A DNA stretch of 64,000 nt from Lingula anatina (GCF_001039355.2 NW_019774469.1:87597-151596), one strand, 5' to 3'. Shown: positions 47,414 to 60,420, counted from the first letter of the stretch. The notes: generated by a model not told the origin, from the letters alone. A program made the numbers and translations.

Positions 47414-48669
47414 TGTGCATCTATCTGTGTGTGCATGGGGACATCCCTCTCGTAAAACAGTGCCATTCTGAAATATTAATCAATATTGTCCTCTGTGTCA
47501 ACATAGCACCAGACGTTTCATGCGTAAACTGTTCTGACATACTGTTACTGAAGTATTAGCAAGAAAACCTACAGGACGTTGAGGAAAATTAATGAGGATA
47601 TTTTGTTATCTGTAAAAGAGTATCATCTGAACTGAGAACCCCCCCCTCTCCCTCTGTCACCTCACTATACACTGCATAGCTATAGGTTTGTGAGCCCTTG
47701 GTCTCTGCTTTGCTGCCTCAGTTTATAGTTTTAACTATAAAAAGCTGACATTTTCTCTCTCTATGTCCCCTTACTAAACACTGCCTAGCTATAAGTTTGT
47801 GAGCCCTTGGTCTCTGCTTTGCTGCCTCAGTTTATAGTTTTAACTATAGAAAGCTGACATTTATGTTGAGCTCTCTCTCTCTCTCTCTCTATCTCAAAAA
47901 AATAATAATAAAAAAAAATAAATAAAAAGCTGACATTTATGTTGAGCTCTCTCTCTCTCTCTCTCTCTCTCAAAAAAAAAAAAAAAAAAATTGTATTCCA
48001 TGTATTTCAAGCTTGGCTTACACTAGTGTTAGCTGTCTTCCTGTGCTCTGTAAGTTGGTTATTTCTGGCGCAGTTCTGGGGAGACAGGTGTCTTGTTTTC
48101 TGGTGCAGTCACTGTGAGGAAACTAAAAACCGTCTACGACTGCAGGATTTCTGGTACGTCTGAACAGTAGAAACCACTCAGACTACAGTACTCAGACTGC
48201 TCCAGTCTGGAAGGAAATTCAGTGGTAAGATTGAGAATAAGAGCACTTGTCACTGCAACTTTCCTCTGCAGCTGCTTGGTAAATCTACTGTTGGCAAAAT
48301 CTTAAGTATCAAGGTCCACAGTTCTCTTTGAACAATGCTGTGGCTCTCAAAGAACCTGCTTAAAAACAATGAGATCACTGATGACCCGACCTTCCCTCAG
48401 GGTGAAGGTCATTTCTCATGAGACCTGTGGTAAAAGCTGGGGAAAAATCTGACTTAACAGCTGCGTTCAGAAATGATCTACGGTACTAGACTGACGTGGG
48501 CTGAAGTACAGGACTAGTGCAGTTCTCTTTTCTTCCACAGTCAATGAAAAGCCATAAATCAGGTCTTAGATGATAATTACATCATGAATATCACATGAAG
48601 GACAACTTCACAAATAATGGCTTTATCCAATAAATATCAATACTTAATGATGCCCCATAGATCAATGTG
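47414..48669. repeat. 1.2 kb near-identical tandem duplication, copy 1
   Basis: From tgtgcatctatctgtgtgtg to ccccatagatcaatgtg. It has a few substitutions and an extra internal duplicate (about 47680-47870) compared with copy 2. The (CT)n and A-run inside differ in length. A (GT)n tract precedes it at about 47360-47398. No exon was recognised in it. Confidence 0.9.
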
Positions 48670-48670
48670 N

Positions 48671-49091
48671 TGTGCATCTATCTGTGTGTGCATGGGGACA
48701 TCCCTCTCGTAAAACAGTGCCATTCTGAAATATTAATCAATATTGTCCTCTGTGTCAACATAGCACCAGACGTTTCATGCGTAAACTGTTCTGACATACT
48801 GTTACTGAAGTATTAGCAAGAAAACCTACCGGACGTTGAGGAAAATTAATGAGGATATTTTGTTATCTGTAAAAGAGTATCATCTGAAATGAGAACCCCC
48901 CCTCTCCCTCTGTCACCTCACTATACACTGCCTAGCTATAGGTTTGTGAGCCCTTGGTCTCTGCTTTGCTGCCTCAGTTTATAGTTTTAACTATAAAAAG
49001 CTGACATTTATGTTGAGCTCTCTCTCTCTCTCTCTCTATCTCAAAAAAATAATAATAAAAAAAAATAAATAAAAAGCTGACATTTATGTTG

Positions 49092-49145
<54 letters not shown>

Positions 49146-49853
49146 AAAAAAAAAAAATTGTATTCCATGTATTTCAAGCTTGGCTTACACTAGTGTTAGC
49201 TGTCTTCCTGTGCTCTGTAAGTTGGTTATTTCTGGCGCAGTTCTGGGGAGACAGGTGTCTTGTTTTCTGGTGCAGTCACTGTGAGGAAACTAAAAACCGT
49301 CTACGACTGCAGGATTTCTGGTACGTCTGAACAGTAGAAACCACTCAGACTGCTCCAGTCTGGAAGGAAATTCAGTGGTAAGATTGAGAATAAGAGCACT
49401 TGTCACGAGTGCCTGAGATGTGATCACTGCAACTTTCCTCTGCAGCTGCTTGGTAAATCTACTGTTGGCAAAATCTTAAGTATCAAGGTCCACAGTTCTC
49501 TTTGCACAATGCTGTGGCTCTTAAAGAACCTGCTTAAAAACAATGAGATCACTGATGACCCGACCTTCCCTCAGGGTGAAGGTCATTTCTCATGAGACCT
49601 ATGGTAAAAGCTTGGGAAAAATCTGACTTAACAGCTGCGTTCAGAAATGATCTACGGTACTAGACTGGAGTGGGCTGAAGTACAGGACTAGTGCAGTTCT
49701 CTTCTTCCATATTCAAATTTTAATTAAATGAAAAGCCATAAATCAGGTCTTAGATGAAAGTTACATCATGAATATCACATGAAGGACAACTTCACAAATA
49801 ATGGCTTCATCCAATAAATATCAATACTTAATGATGCCCCATAGATCAATGTG
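48671..49853. repeat. 1.2 kb near-identical tandem duplication, copy 2
   Basis: Starts immediately after the lone N at 48670. Differences from copy 1 are scattered single bases and repeat-length changes, as between two haplotypes. Confidence 0.9.
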
Positions 49854-51123
49854 AAAAGAAAAACATATTCATGAGACCGGTGTCATCCCAACATGCACCT
49901 TGTGGTAAGGAAATATTAGCACATGTCCTAGTACAGTATTATTGACTGCCACACAGTTGCTAGCTGGCAGAAATTAATGTTAGAGTATTAATCAGAAAAT
50001 TTGCAAAGTTCGTCTTTTAAACTTCCCATTGTGTAATGAACGTATACATTTCTACTGCACTCCAACCTACATGTTCAATTATTGAAAGCTATATATTAGC
50101 CTGTTTATTTCAAGAAAACCTGAAACTCTCCGTAGAAACCATTCTCCATGATAGAGAATGTGGCAAACTATAAAAAAGTTACATACTCAGCAATTAAATT
50201 GGCACCTTTCTTGCAAGGATAAATCACTAAATATTTTAAAGCAGCTATAGGCAGCTGGCAGAGGCTGATAAATGATGCCAACACTGAATACATCATAACA
50301 TAAATACTGAGGAATTATTCTAAAAGCAAGAACAATTTGCAAACAGAGAGACAAGACACCAATACAGATAAATTACTGTTTCTGAGAATCACAGATTTTA
50401 AAATAATAATTTTCTCAAGCCACTTATGATACATGACCTCTATATCTCAATCATACAGAGGACTCCTGCAGATATTTGAAGACACGTACTAGTACACAGG
50501 TTCCAGAGTGTGTTTACAGAGTTCCCACATGTCAAAAACAGCAATGATGCACGCTACATAAGGCCAGGACTGGTACAATACAGACAAAACAAAATGTTTC
50601 TTCCAGTCAGAAATCCCCAGAACAGGATAACAGCTGCCTTGAGTGATGTTTATTACAAAGAGAGAGTCAAATTCTTATAACCTGCAGGCAAACAAGACCT
50701 AGAGAAAACTCACGATATATATACATGATGGGTAATTAATGTTTTGTAATCTGAATCCCATGTGCAAATAACTTAATAAACTTAATTAATATATCAGTGA
50801 TCTCATCACCTAACACACGTCATGTGTGAACAAGAAATAAGGAATGGTGAAGAAATCGCAATGGACTATTAAGTCATAAATAGCTCCTGGTATCTCTTGG
50901 TTATTTTTCTGGTACTAGTAAGTCTGGAATCAACACAGCAGAACAGGATGGAGCAAAGGTTACTAGTACACATGTATATAGAAGTCACTTCCTGTGGTGG
51001 TTACTAGTACTAAAGGTAATAAAAGTAATGAGGTTCTAGATTTGAATCATCATGTCAACATATCTTCTGGAAAATAAACCTTGACTAGAATGTAAATACT
51101 GGATTCACCTAACAAACTCTTAA
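49854..51123. other. Intergenic, no gene recognised
   Basis: AT-rich sequence without a convincing exon. Its end carries one unit of the satellite that continues beyond the foldback element. Confidence 0.55.
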
Positions 51124-51877
51124 GACTGCATTCACAACGATTTGAGCCAGGCTTTACAAATCCTAGGACTAAATATGGCGGACGTACTCGAAAGGAAAAC
51201 CGCCTAATCTTTTAATAGTCTCTCCGCCTCTCACACGCTCCCCACATGTCATCCCTGTGGGGTACAGTCATTAAATCTCGGCTACGTTCACCATGTGGAA
51301 GCTACCTGAGAAAAAGAAATGAATTGGCTCGTAGCGCAGCTATGAATCGGGATCGGGATCGGGATCCAGTTCGATCAGGCGTAGGGAACAAGGCAAACAT
51401 CAGCATCAGAACGAACTGCAACCCTCTGACGTGACTGCATAGGCAAAAATTCTGCCCTCCTCCTCCGTCTACTGGGGCTGGGTATCTCCGTGAATATCTC
51501 CGTGAATATCTCTGGTGACATTATCTCTGTAGATAGCCGATTCATCGCTGCTCTACGGGCCAATTCATTTCTTTTTCGTTTCCTTTTTGAAAGATAATAG
51601 AACAGAAGAGCTTTTTTCCTTCGATCGCCTCCATCCGCCACGCTTTCTTCACCTCAAGTTTAATTGATGAGCATGAGCACTTAATATTTCTCAGGTAGCT
51701 TCCACATGGCGAACAGAGCCGAGATTTAATGACTGTACCCCGCAGGGACGACGTGTGGGGAGGTGTGTGAGAGGCAGAGAGACTTTTAAAAGATTAGGCG
51801 GTTTTCCTTTCATGTACGTCGGCCATATTTAGTCCCAGGATTTTTAAAGCCTGGCTCAAATCGTTGTGAATGTGGTC
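51124..51877. mobile_element. 754-bp foldback element with about 190-bp and further inner arms
   Basis: The left arm 51124-51310 matches the reverse complement of 51690-51877 at roughly nine in ten positions. A second paired block (51306-51348 with 51539-51583) continues the fold, with a one-sided loop of about 110 nt (51584-51693). TAA flanks both ends (51121-51123 and 51878-51880), and the flanking satellite shows the empty site. Termini are GACTGCATTCAC and, in complement, GACCACATTCAC. The minus-strand Arg-rich frame inside is not a recognised transposase. Confidence 0.88.
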
Positions 51878-51880
51878 TAA

Positions 51881-52285
51881 GACTGGATGCACACAAAAAC
51901 TCTAAGACTGGATTCACCTAATAAACTCTAAGACTGGATTCACCTAACAAACTCTAAGACTGGATTCACCTAACAAACTCCAAGACTGGATTCACCTAAT
52001 AAACTTTAAGGCTGGATCCACCTAACAAACTCTAAGACTGGGGATTTACCTACTTGTAACAAACTCTAAGACTGGATTCACCTAATAAACTCTAAGACTG
52101 GATTCACCTAATAAACTCTAAGACTGGATTCACCTAACAAACTCTAAGACTGGATTCACCTAATAAACTTTAAGGCTGGATCCACCTAACAAACTCTAAG
52201 ACTGGGGATTTACCTACTTGTAACAAGCTCTAAGACTGGATACACCTAATAAACTCAAAGACTGGATTCACCTAATAAACTCTAA
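51881..52285. repeat. About 25-bp satellite with 164-bp higher-order unit
   Basis: Copies of ctaagactggattcaccta(a/c)taaa, some changed to taaggctggatccacc or actggggatttacctacttg. These variants recur in the same order about 164 bp apart (52004 and 52168), a higher-order repeat. Confidence 0.92.
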
Positions 52286-52500
52286 CACCCCATTTCCATA
52301 GATTAGATCGACCTACTTTAGATCGACCTAACTCCCTGGGGGTTCACACTAAATAGCTGTCAGCCGGGCGGACACGAAAGTTAATTGCCCTCTTACAGCT
52401 TGTAGTAGGCGGGACGAACATTTAAGTCGGATTATCTGAAAGTAATCTAGCGAGACTCCCCGCGGGGATAGATCGATCTAAAATCTATGAGAATAGAGCC
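52286..52500 (+). mobile_element. PIF/Harbinger-like MITE, copy 1, 215 bp
   Basis: Inserted in the satellite: left flank ctctaa, right flank taagact, so the target duplication is TAA. Termini are CACCCCATTTCCATAGATTAG and, in complement, GGCTCTATTCTCATAGAT, then agatcgatc blocks. No coding capacity. Confidence 0.85.
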
Positions 52501-52794
52501 TAAGACTACACAATGGGTGGCCTCAGTGGCCAGATTGATAATAGGGATGACATCTGTCCCATCACAAACAATAGTCGTATTAGCCTCTTATTCCTCCTGT
52601 CTTATTTGTTTCATTGTTTTTGTTTTGTTTTGTTCTGTATTGTGTGTGTGTGCGTGTATGTGTGTAGAATTAGTTTTGTACAGCCTGTAATATGTTGACA
52701 TTTTACAGTTCATTGAAGTATTATTATTATTTAAATCCCTATTTAATACATTTCCTGTCACGGCCTGATGGTGTGTATTGCGGAGCCATGTTAA
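52501..52794. other. Unique spacer between MITE copies
   Basis: Contains T-rich and TG-rich sequence. The short forward frames rich in Cys and Val are low complexity and not genes. Confidence 0.5.
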
Positions 52795-53019
52795 GGGTGC
52801 TTTCCCAGAGATTTAGATCGATCTAAAGATTAAGAATTAGATCGACCTAACTCCCTGGGGGTTCACGCTAAATTGCAGTCAGCTGAGCGGGCACCATAGT
52901 TAATTACCCCCTTACAGCTTTTAGTAGGCGGGACAGACACTTAAGCTGGCCAAGCTGACAGTAATCTAGTGAGCCCCCCACAGGGCTGGATCGATCTAAA
53001 AATCTATGGAAATGGGGTG
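52795..53019 (+). mobile_element. PIF/Harbinger-like MITE, copy 2, about 225 bp
   Basis: Same orientation and internal blocks as copy 1 (gatcgacctaactccctggg, gtaggcgggac). Left flank TTAA, right flank AAA, so the target duplication has decayed. Confidence 0.82.
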
Positions 53020-53545
53020 AAAGACAACAGCACCCTAGCACCCCCTACTAACCCCTGCTGATTGATGGAACAGATAAAATTCCCCTTTCCAAGCTGAATT
53101 AACAGAAAATGAGCAGCTCATGTTGCTAACAAATTTTGCGGCATTAATTCATGACTTCCTATGACATAGTGACCATTTTGGAGGATAATGCATAATAAAC
53201 TATGTATAAAATGTGTACATTAAGTGTGTGCTACGAAAAATGTCAGAGGGAGCTTTTTCATAATTTTTTACCTCTTTTGCTTGATATGCATGTACTAGTA
53301 CTTAGTATAATCCAATAATTTTGCAGAATCTCTGACACCAGAAGAATAATAGAAAAAACATATCCCACTTGATTCTGAATAGCAGCGTCCGTCAATCCTT
53401 TATCATCTTGTATAAACTGATGTCATCATCTTGAAATTATATCATTCACGTGTGAATCTGATATTTTTGAAGAATTTGAACTCCATTTAATCATCAGATG
53501 TCTACTAGTAAGTTATCTGCGCTAGATATGCTGTAGATCTATTTA

Positions 53546-53760
53546 GGCTCTGTTCTCACAACTTTTAGATCGATCTATCACCGCGGGGAGTCTCACTAGA
53601 TTACTGTCAGATAATCCCCCTTAAGTGTCCGTCCCCGCCTACTACAAGCTTTAAGGGGTAATTAACTTTCGTGTCCGCCCGGCTGACAGCTATTTAGCGT
53701 GAACCCCCAGGGAGTTAGGTCGATCCAATGTAGGTCGATCTAATCTATGAGAATGGGGTG
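53546..53760 (-). mobile_element. PIF/Harbinger-like MITE, copy 3, 215 bp, inverted
   Basis: Reverse orientation to copies 1 and 2, flanked by TTA on the left and TAA on the right. Length equals copy 1, and it is closer to copy 1 than copy 2 is (shares the cgcccggctgacagctattt block in complement). Confidence 0.85.
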
Positions 53761-55580
53761 TAAGTCTCAGATCATTTAACCTTCAATGGCAAGGCTGAAC
53801 CAATAAACTTTTCCTAATTAATCCATCCACCCTTTCCTACAGTTTGAGTGTAATACAGGATATATTTTATTATATACTGTACGCGGTCATAATAAATTAT
53901 GTATGTACCTATGTATACAGAATATATTATATATTATTGCAAACGGTCATAACAATTTGTGTATGTGCATATGTATACAGGATATGTTGTACACAGACAG
54001 TCATAATAAATAATGCATGTACTAGTACCAGTACAAGAATAATCTAAACTGAGCTGCATGTCAATCCCGTCTCTTTCCTTTATACAGTGACATGTGGACC
54101 TAATCACCACAACAGAAATGTAGTTAACTATTAGTCACAGGTGGTTTTATTACACATTACATATTTCCCCACAAGGGTCTTGTTTCCTAATACTTTGTTC
54201 TAACTCAAGCAGATTTTGTGTTTGTTTAGCTTTATTTTGAGTGAACTCTTACAAAGGATAATTCCAATGGGAGTCACACTCCCAGATTTCTTATTAAATC
54301 AAGTGTAAAGTGACGAGGGCACAGCATACAGACTACAGACCAGATTGGGGCTACTGATACAGTGATTTACAGATGCTACATTATTCAATCATAATTTCTT
54401 AAAATTAAAATATTCCTATTGAGTGAAAACATCAAAATTTAAAGCAGAGTGCTCCAGAGTTCTATTAAATGCAGCAAAAGCACAACAAATGGCAAAATTA
54501 CAAAATTATGTAATTTCTGCTCATTAAAAAAATTGAGTAATAACATACTGCATTTGATTTCACCAAGCTGCATTGCTTTATTTCCCTATATTTCCAGCAT
54601 TACCAATACCAAAACAAGAAGTTTATGTTTTCCTGAGTGAGTATCAAATTGTAATTAGTGTCAAACTCATCAAAGCCCCCAGCAGCTACAAACTGTGTAC
54701 CCTCATTTTTTAATAATCTTCCAGAGCTATTTTAAAATATTATCTTACTTAAATGCTACTGTGCTGGTTGTTTCCTAGACAAGAAAACAAAATTACAGAA
54801 ATTAAAGCGGGCATTGGTAAGTTTCTATCAATTTGTATAGAAGGCCATCAAAGTACAGTTCAACAGAGAAGGCAGGCTATGTACATGTACGATGCAGTCA
54901 ATTAAGTATAAATTACTAATAAGTGAAGATCTTGCTATCACTTAAAACTTTAACAGCTAGCATCACTGGAAAACTGGAAACATTTTATAGTTCATGTTGT
55001 ATCTGAACTCTGGAAATGGTGATAGAATCACTGGAAAACTGAAACCATTTTATAGTTCAAGTTGTATCTGAACTCTGGAAATGGTGATAGCATCACTGGA
55101 AAACTGAAACCATTTTATAGTTCATGTTGTACCTGAACTCTGGAAATGGTGATCACTTAACAAAGTTAATCAAAAAATAAATAAATAAATAAATAAAAAC
55201 ACCCAAGAACCCAAAATTTAAGTGTATATAACAGATGATAGTTTTATGAAGTGAAATATTCATCAGTGGCAATAGTCAGATTGGTACAAGTTTTAGTCAC
55301 ACGTCTGTTTTTGTTTCATCATTCAATATCCCATTTGCATGATTTAGCCCAATATGTGGATTTAGACATTTATTATATCATAGTCTTCATCTTTTATTCA
55401 AGTGACTGTGAATGTTATGCAAAGATATAAAATGTGTTTTATAGAGAGCTCGTAAAATATATCTGTACACATTTAACAGCACTCAATTCAGTATAAATTA
55501 TTTATTATTATAAATAATCTTCAGCAAGTAGTCTTGACAGACTGACAGGGGAGAATACAGGGCTGTTAAATGACACCTAG
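53761..55580. other. Intergenic with a short tandem triplication
   Basis: AT-rich, no exon recognised. Contains diverged acggtcataa/gtatgta units near 53880-54010 and the 65-bp repeat at 54958-55155. Confidence 0.5.
54958..55155. repeat. 65-bp tandem repeat, three copies
   Basis: Units begin agcatcactggaaaactg and end ctctggaaatggtgat near 54958, 55024 and 55089. Very few differences, so it is recent. Confidence 0.9.
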
Positions 55581-55774
55581 GAGCACATTCAGAACGGCAG
55601 ACTAACAGATCATGGGATCAAGTATGCCATGGTCAACCCATTTGAACGCTTGTTTCGCAATCCCCGCCGGGAATCTATTTAGCGTCTAATTGGGAATTAA
55701 GCCACAAGCTTTTTACTGGGTCGCTATATTTGATCTGCAGATCTGGTACTTAATCTGCTGTTCTGAATGTGTTC
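55581..55774. mobile_element. 194-bp MITE with CATTCAGAAC termini
   Basis: Termini are GAGCACATTCAGAACGGCAG and, in complement, GAACACATTCAGAACAGCAG. Imperfect pairing continues inward to gatcaaatatagcgaccca. Flanks are TAG and TAA, a slightly decayed 3-bp duplication. Confidence 0.75.
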
Positions 55775-55811
55775 TAATAGCACTCCTTTCTCTAAAATAT
55801 TATATGGATTG

Positions 55812-56002
55812 CAGCGGCAGATTTAGGCTGTCTTACAGAGGCGGATTTAGGCCATCTTCTGGGTCTTCTGGAAGACGGTCAGATTTTTAAGTTTACATTG
55901 ATAGGTATCTAATTTTTTCTGTCGGAAGACGGTCAAAATGGAGGATGGATCAACAAAAATAATTTGGAAGACTGTCAGAAAATATCTCTGGATCCACCCC
56001 TG
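55812..56002. mobile_element. hAT-like MITE
   Basis: The left end is cagcggcagatttaggc, followed by a second copy cagaggcggatttaggc at 55836. The right end in complement is caggggtggatccagag. Three ggaagac(g/t)gtcaga repeats occur inside. CAG...CTG termini suit hAT; the expected 8-bp duplication is unclear. Confidence 0.5.
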
Positions 56003-56728
56003 GATTGTTTAAGGTGTACATCATTAACTAAAACAGAGTTGAAAAAAAACTTATCTAGTTAAAAAAATATGAACTGTAACCTACAGTTACAACTGTGACT
56101 TACTCAAGGATAAAATGGAATATGCGTAAAAGACAACAACAAAACCCATGCAGTATTTCTAAGCTCTAGATATGAGTAGGATACCAGTTCTGGTAAAGGA
56201 TATTGATATGGAACCAATGCAGTAGTGCTTATATTATATATGGACAACAACGGTCAAATATTAATTAACATTTAACACTAACAGAAGTCACAGTCATGGT
56301 GAGAACCATGTTAACATGAACAGTATATTAACTATTGACCCGTGGTAAACCGGGTGGACCATCAATTTAGTTTGTTGTAGTTTGAACATTAATTCATACA
56401 TATATTGCCATATACTAGTATACTATTATAGTTGATACATCCATAATGTAAAAAAAATGAGTTGGAATAACCCTCTACCGCGGCCAGAGATTGACTTTTC
56501 ACAGGATATTCACAGATATGTCTTTAATAGATAAATAGTCATTTTACTATCTCTGACCCCCTTTTTTCCCTATAATCTGCCACCCTGGTAGAATGTTAGT
56601 TGGAATATATACTAGTAAGTATTTCCTGTGGACTACACTTTGCACAGCTTATTGGTTACTACATGGTTACCAGTTCATGCACTTCGTTTTAACAAAGTCA
56701 CATGGATGATCATCAAGTGCCCCCCCCC

Positions 56729-56762
<34 letters not shown>

Positions 56763-58366
56763 TATCAGACAGTAACATCCTGGTGTAACCAGAAAGTTTT
56801 CACTTGGCCTCAGTCCTAGATTTTCTCTCACTCTAAGACTAGATAGACTACTTTTATAGCCATACATTTCTCTTCACTTCACCTACATTTCCTCTCTTCC
56901 TGTCCACTAACCAGAATTGTTATGCTATACATCACATTTTCCTATACATCAGGCCATGACATCCTGGTTATATGTAACCAAAGCAAGTTTTCACTACAGC
57001 AATACTTTCTCTTGCTCTAGCTACAATATATCATACCATGTGTTTTCACTTCACTTCACCCATATTTTTCTCTCTCTCTAGTTAGAATTATGTCAAGTCT
57101 ACAGTGTGGGAATGATATACCTGCAACTCTGCTTAGTTTTTCCACTCTAGGAATTGTATACAGACTCTGGATCAACAGAAACTGTAAATAATGTTAATTT
57201 TTGTTCTATATTGATGTAAAGCACCCATACATGCATGGCTAAAAGGCCTGAAATGGCTCCGTTCTACAATAAACTTCAGAAAATCTTGATAAATGTCCAG
57301 AAACCTTATAAATGTGCCCTCTGAAACATACCAGAATGTTTACGAATCAACCAGCTGTGTTGGGTTGGGTTGGTGACATACTAATAAGCTACATTCAGAG
57401 TGGTGTAAAATATGTACCAATGGCAAAGCCTCAAGGTCAGTTTCAGGTCAAGCTGACCAGGGAAAAATATATCTATCGTAGGATATAATTCTCCGAGCTG
57501 ACCCAGTTAACAAGTTGAGGATTAAACATTTACTACAGACTGAACATCTACTTCATACATACATACATACAGTATTATATATACACTGTATCTGCACACA
57601 GACACATATTGAACTATTCCATTGAACATTCCAACTGTTGACCTTTGGTATGAAAACAGTTGTTTCACATACCAATTAAGCCATTTACCTACAGATCAAT
57701 ACACGTTGAGTAACATGGTAGTCAATAGGCATTTTATCCCCTCTCTTTTCTGATCACAATTGGATACCCCCGTAATGAAAACACATCTGTGAACTTTATA
57801 TCAAGACAGAAATGACATAAAGAAATAAATGAAAAATATGTTGCAGAGGTTATCTTGCTTTAATGAATATAAACTTAACTTTTGATACCAGGTACAAAAG
57901 ACTAAACTTAACATTATGATTAATGAATATATCATAGATCTATAGGTTATATATAGTAAATGCATATATCATAGATCTGTACATTATATATTAAATTTAT
58001 AAATATACAATTAATGCATATATATTTAAAAGATTTATACATATACAATCTTCTCAGAATCTTATTCCACAAAACCTCAAGTTATACAGATGCAGTTGGG
58101 AGATAAAAAGGTCGTTTTTGGTTTCAGGAATTTCTCATTCCCCACATCAGTACAATTGTTGTAGAATTGTGTAGCTATACTGAAAGGGATGACTAACCTG
58201 CATCTTGACATTTTCACTTCTTGCTTTCTCCAGAAAAAATTGAATTTGGTGGGATAATCCCGTTTCCAGGATACCTTTAATCAAATATTCTTCACAGTAT
58301 TTTCCCCAAATAGTTTTTTATCTACCGGATCATGTTACCCATTTATCTGTTCAATGTTGATAATCA

Positions 58367-58493
58367 TGCCTACCCAACTATCAGACTTGGCACCAAATGA
58401 TCCCGCATTCACCGGTAGATCAGACCACACTACCCATTTTCAAGGTGTGTGTCAGTACGCATTTCACAGTATCATACCCCAGAACTAATTCTG
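58367..58493. repeat. Dispersed repeat, copy 2
   Basis: Same orientation as the copy at 34237-34365, with shared blocks cctacccaacta, cagact.ggcacc, ttcaaggtgtgtgtcag and agtatcataccccagaac. Confidence 0.6.
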
Positions 58494-60244
58494 AGATGAG
58501 ATGAGCTACTTTCCAACCCCGCTGAGACAGTCACATTGCATACTAGGCAAGGGCAGTGTCACGTCTGATGCACACCTTGAAAGATAAACCTGATTTCTTA
58601 CATTTAGTTAGCCCTATAATTTTTATGTGATATAGAATCCAAAAATTTAGGTGATTTGGTCGAAGCTGATTTGATATGCATATATATAAGTCTTTACCCC
58701 AGTAAAAGTACTGTAAGTCTCTCGTCATTTGATATTTTAGATTAGTAGGTCCACCACCCTTTGTCTCCTTCACTCGCGGTCCCTGTCTCCAACACTTAAC
58801 TTAATGTTGTGAATGAAATAACCTCAGTAAATGTCCTTACAGGATATGCAGCAAGCTGTTAAGCTGCAGCTGTTCAGATTAAACGCATGGCCCAAAAAGC
58901 TGGATCTGGATCTAGTGTTTTAACCCTAAGACCTTGCTATCGTGGTGCATGCTGCCATTGACGCCCCCCCCCCCTCCAGTTACTAGAACATTAACATGAA
59001 CTAAAACATGAAATCCATCTTCCTCTTAATTTTTGAAAACTGAATTATCTTTTCTAAGACAATGAATAAAATGAAAGAAAATAAAGGAGGGCGTGTTTTT
59101 GTTGCAGATCACGGATAATTACACAGTCCAATGCACCGACTTCTTGTAAGGTTATCGCACTCATACTTCTTTCTACATAGAAATACCTTGAACGTAAAAT
59201 ACAAACATATTACTGCTTCATTTAACGTCCAAACAAAATCACAAACCTTTTCTTTTTCTCTTCAGCTTTGCAGCGGTGCCTCGAGGCGACGAACCTCTCA
59301 TTCATTTGTGAGTATCGATGTCGTGTTGAAAAGGACAACTTTAATGTATTTCCAAGAAAAGCCATTCCCATTTTGTCATCCGAAAAGAAATAACAATTAT
59401 AAGTAAAACGCACAGGTAGAAAAATCAATTGGTACTTCAAATAAAATAAACGTTTCTCATAAGTTTCTCAAATTACGATGTGAGTAAAATAAACAATAGG
59501 AAAGACAGTCATTAAACGTTTAAAAATCTTGTTATTAAAGTGCCTACAGAATAAATGCAATGCTATATAAATAGTGACGATGGTAAGATTGTTATTACTG
59601 ACTTTTGCAAGCCATATTTCTTGCTCATAATGGCTAGGATTTGATTGAAAATAGAGACTGCGAACCTTATTACATACCATATTGTATATTATACACACCC
59701 AGCTTTTGGATACAGCACTTCTGCAGGTGGCAATTGTGATATTGCAGTAGGTGGGACGCGGTTTACTTCACAACGACATTTTGCAATCTTCACTGGAGTA
59801 GTAAGGGCTTTATTGAGATACTTCAAGCAAACAAAAGTCCTTCAGACTCAGCTTACTCCTTAGCATATTTAGTATATTTCTTTAGATATTATTGAATTTT
59901 AATATAATTACATGTGCACTACTTGAAATGGTAGCCTGGGACCTACCCGATACATGTAGGCCTATGTTAAAGAAGACCAGCACGGCTGCGGTAGCGGTAC
60001 TTTTGTATGTGTGCATATAGTGGCATTTGGGGCGATTTTTTTAAAAAAATCCACACCATAAGCGTTAATCTAATAATTTGAGTGTAGAACTTTCTGTTCG
60101 CTTAAATCATGGTGGCAGCAAGGAGTAGATTAATTAATGCCACATACGAAGATAGGCCATTATTTCCACTGGGTCCCTGACATCTGACATGCACGACCGC
60201 AAACTACGATAACTGATTTAAGACGTCTAGAACAGAACGGCCAG

Positions 60245-60420
60245 GCCCGTAATCCGGGGGAGAAGAGGGGTCGGGGGGTTCAAAAGACCCCCCCCCCCCC
60301 CCTTTTTGCCGGGAAAATGTCCCCTCTGAATAAAATTTTATCTAAGTACAAGATTTCATGGTAAAAGGTCCACCTTTTCAGATAAAGAACCTCCCTTTTG
60401 AAATTGCTGCCTACGGGACT
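60245..60420. repeat. Poly-C/G-associated dispersed repeat, copy 1
   Basis: A run of about 18 C is followed by ctttttgccgggaaaatgt and later aaagaacctcccttttgaaa. The same order of blocks follows the poly-G at 62078. Confidence 0.65.

Noticed and set aside
51375-51641. Arg-rich 88-codon minus-strand frame in the foldback, considered as a transposase fragment
   Set aside because: No catalytic motif is visible and the sequence is largely arm and low-complexity DNA.
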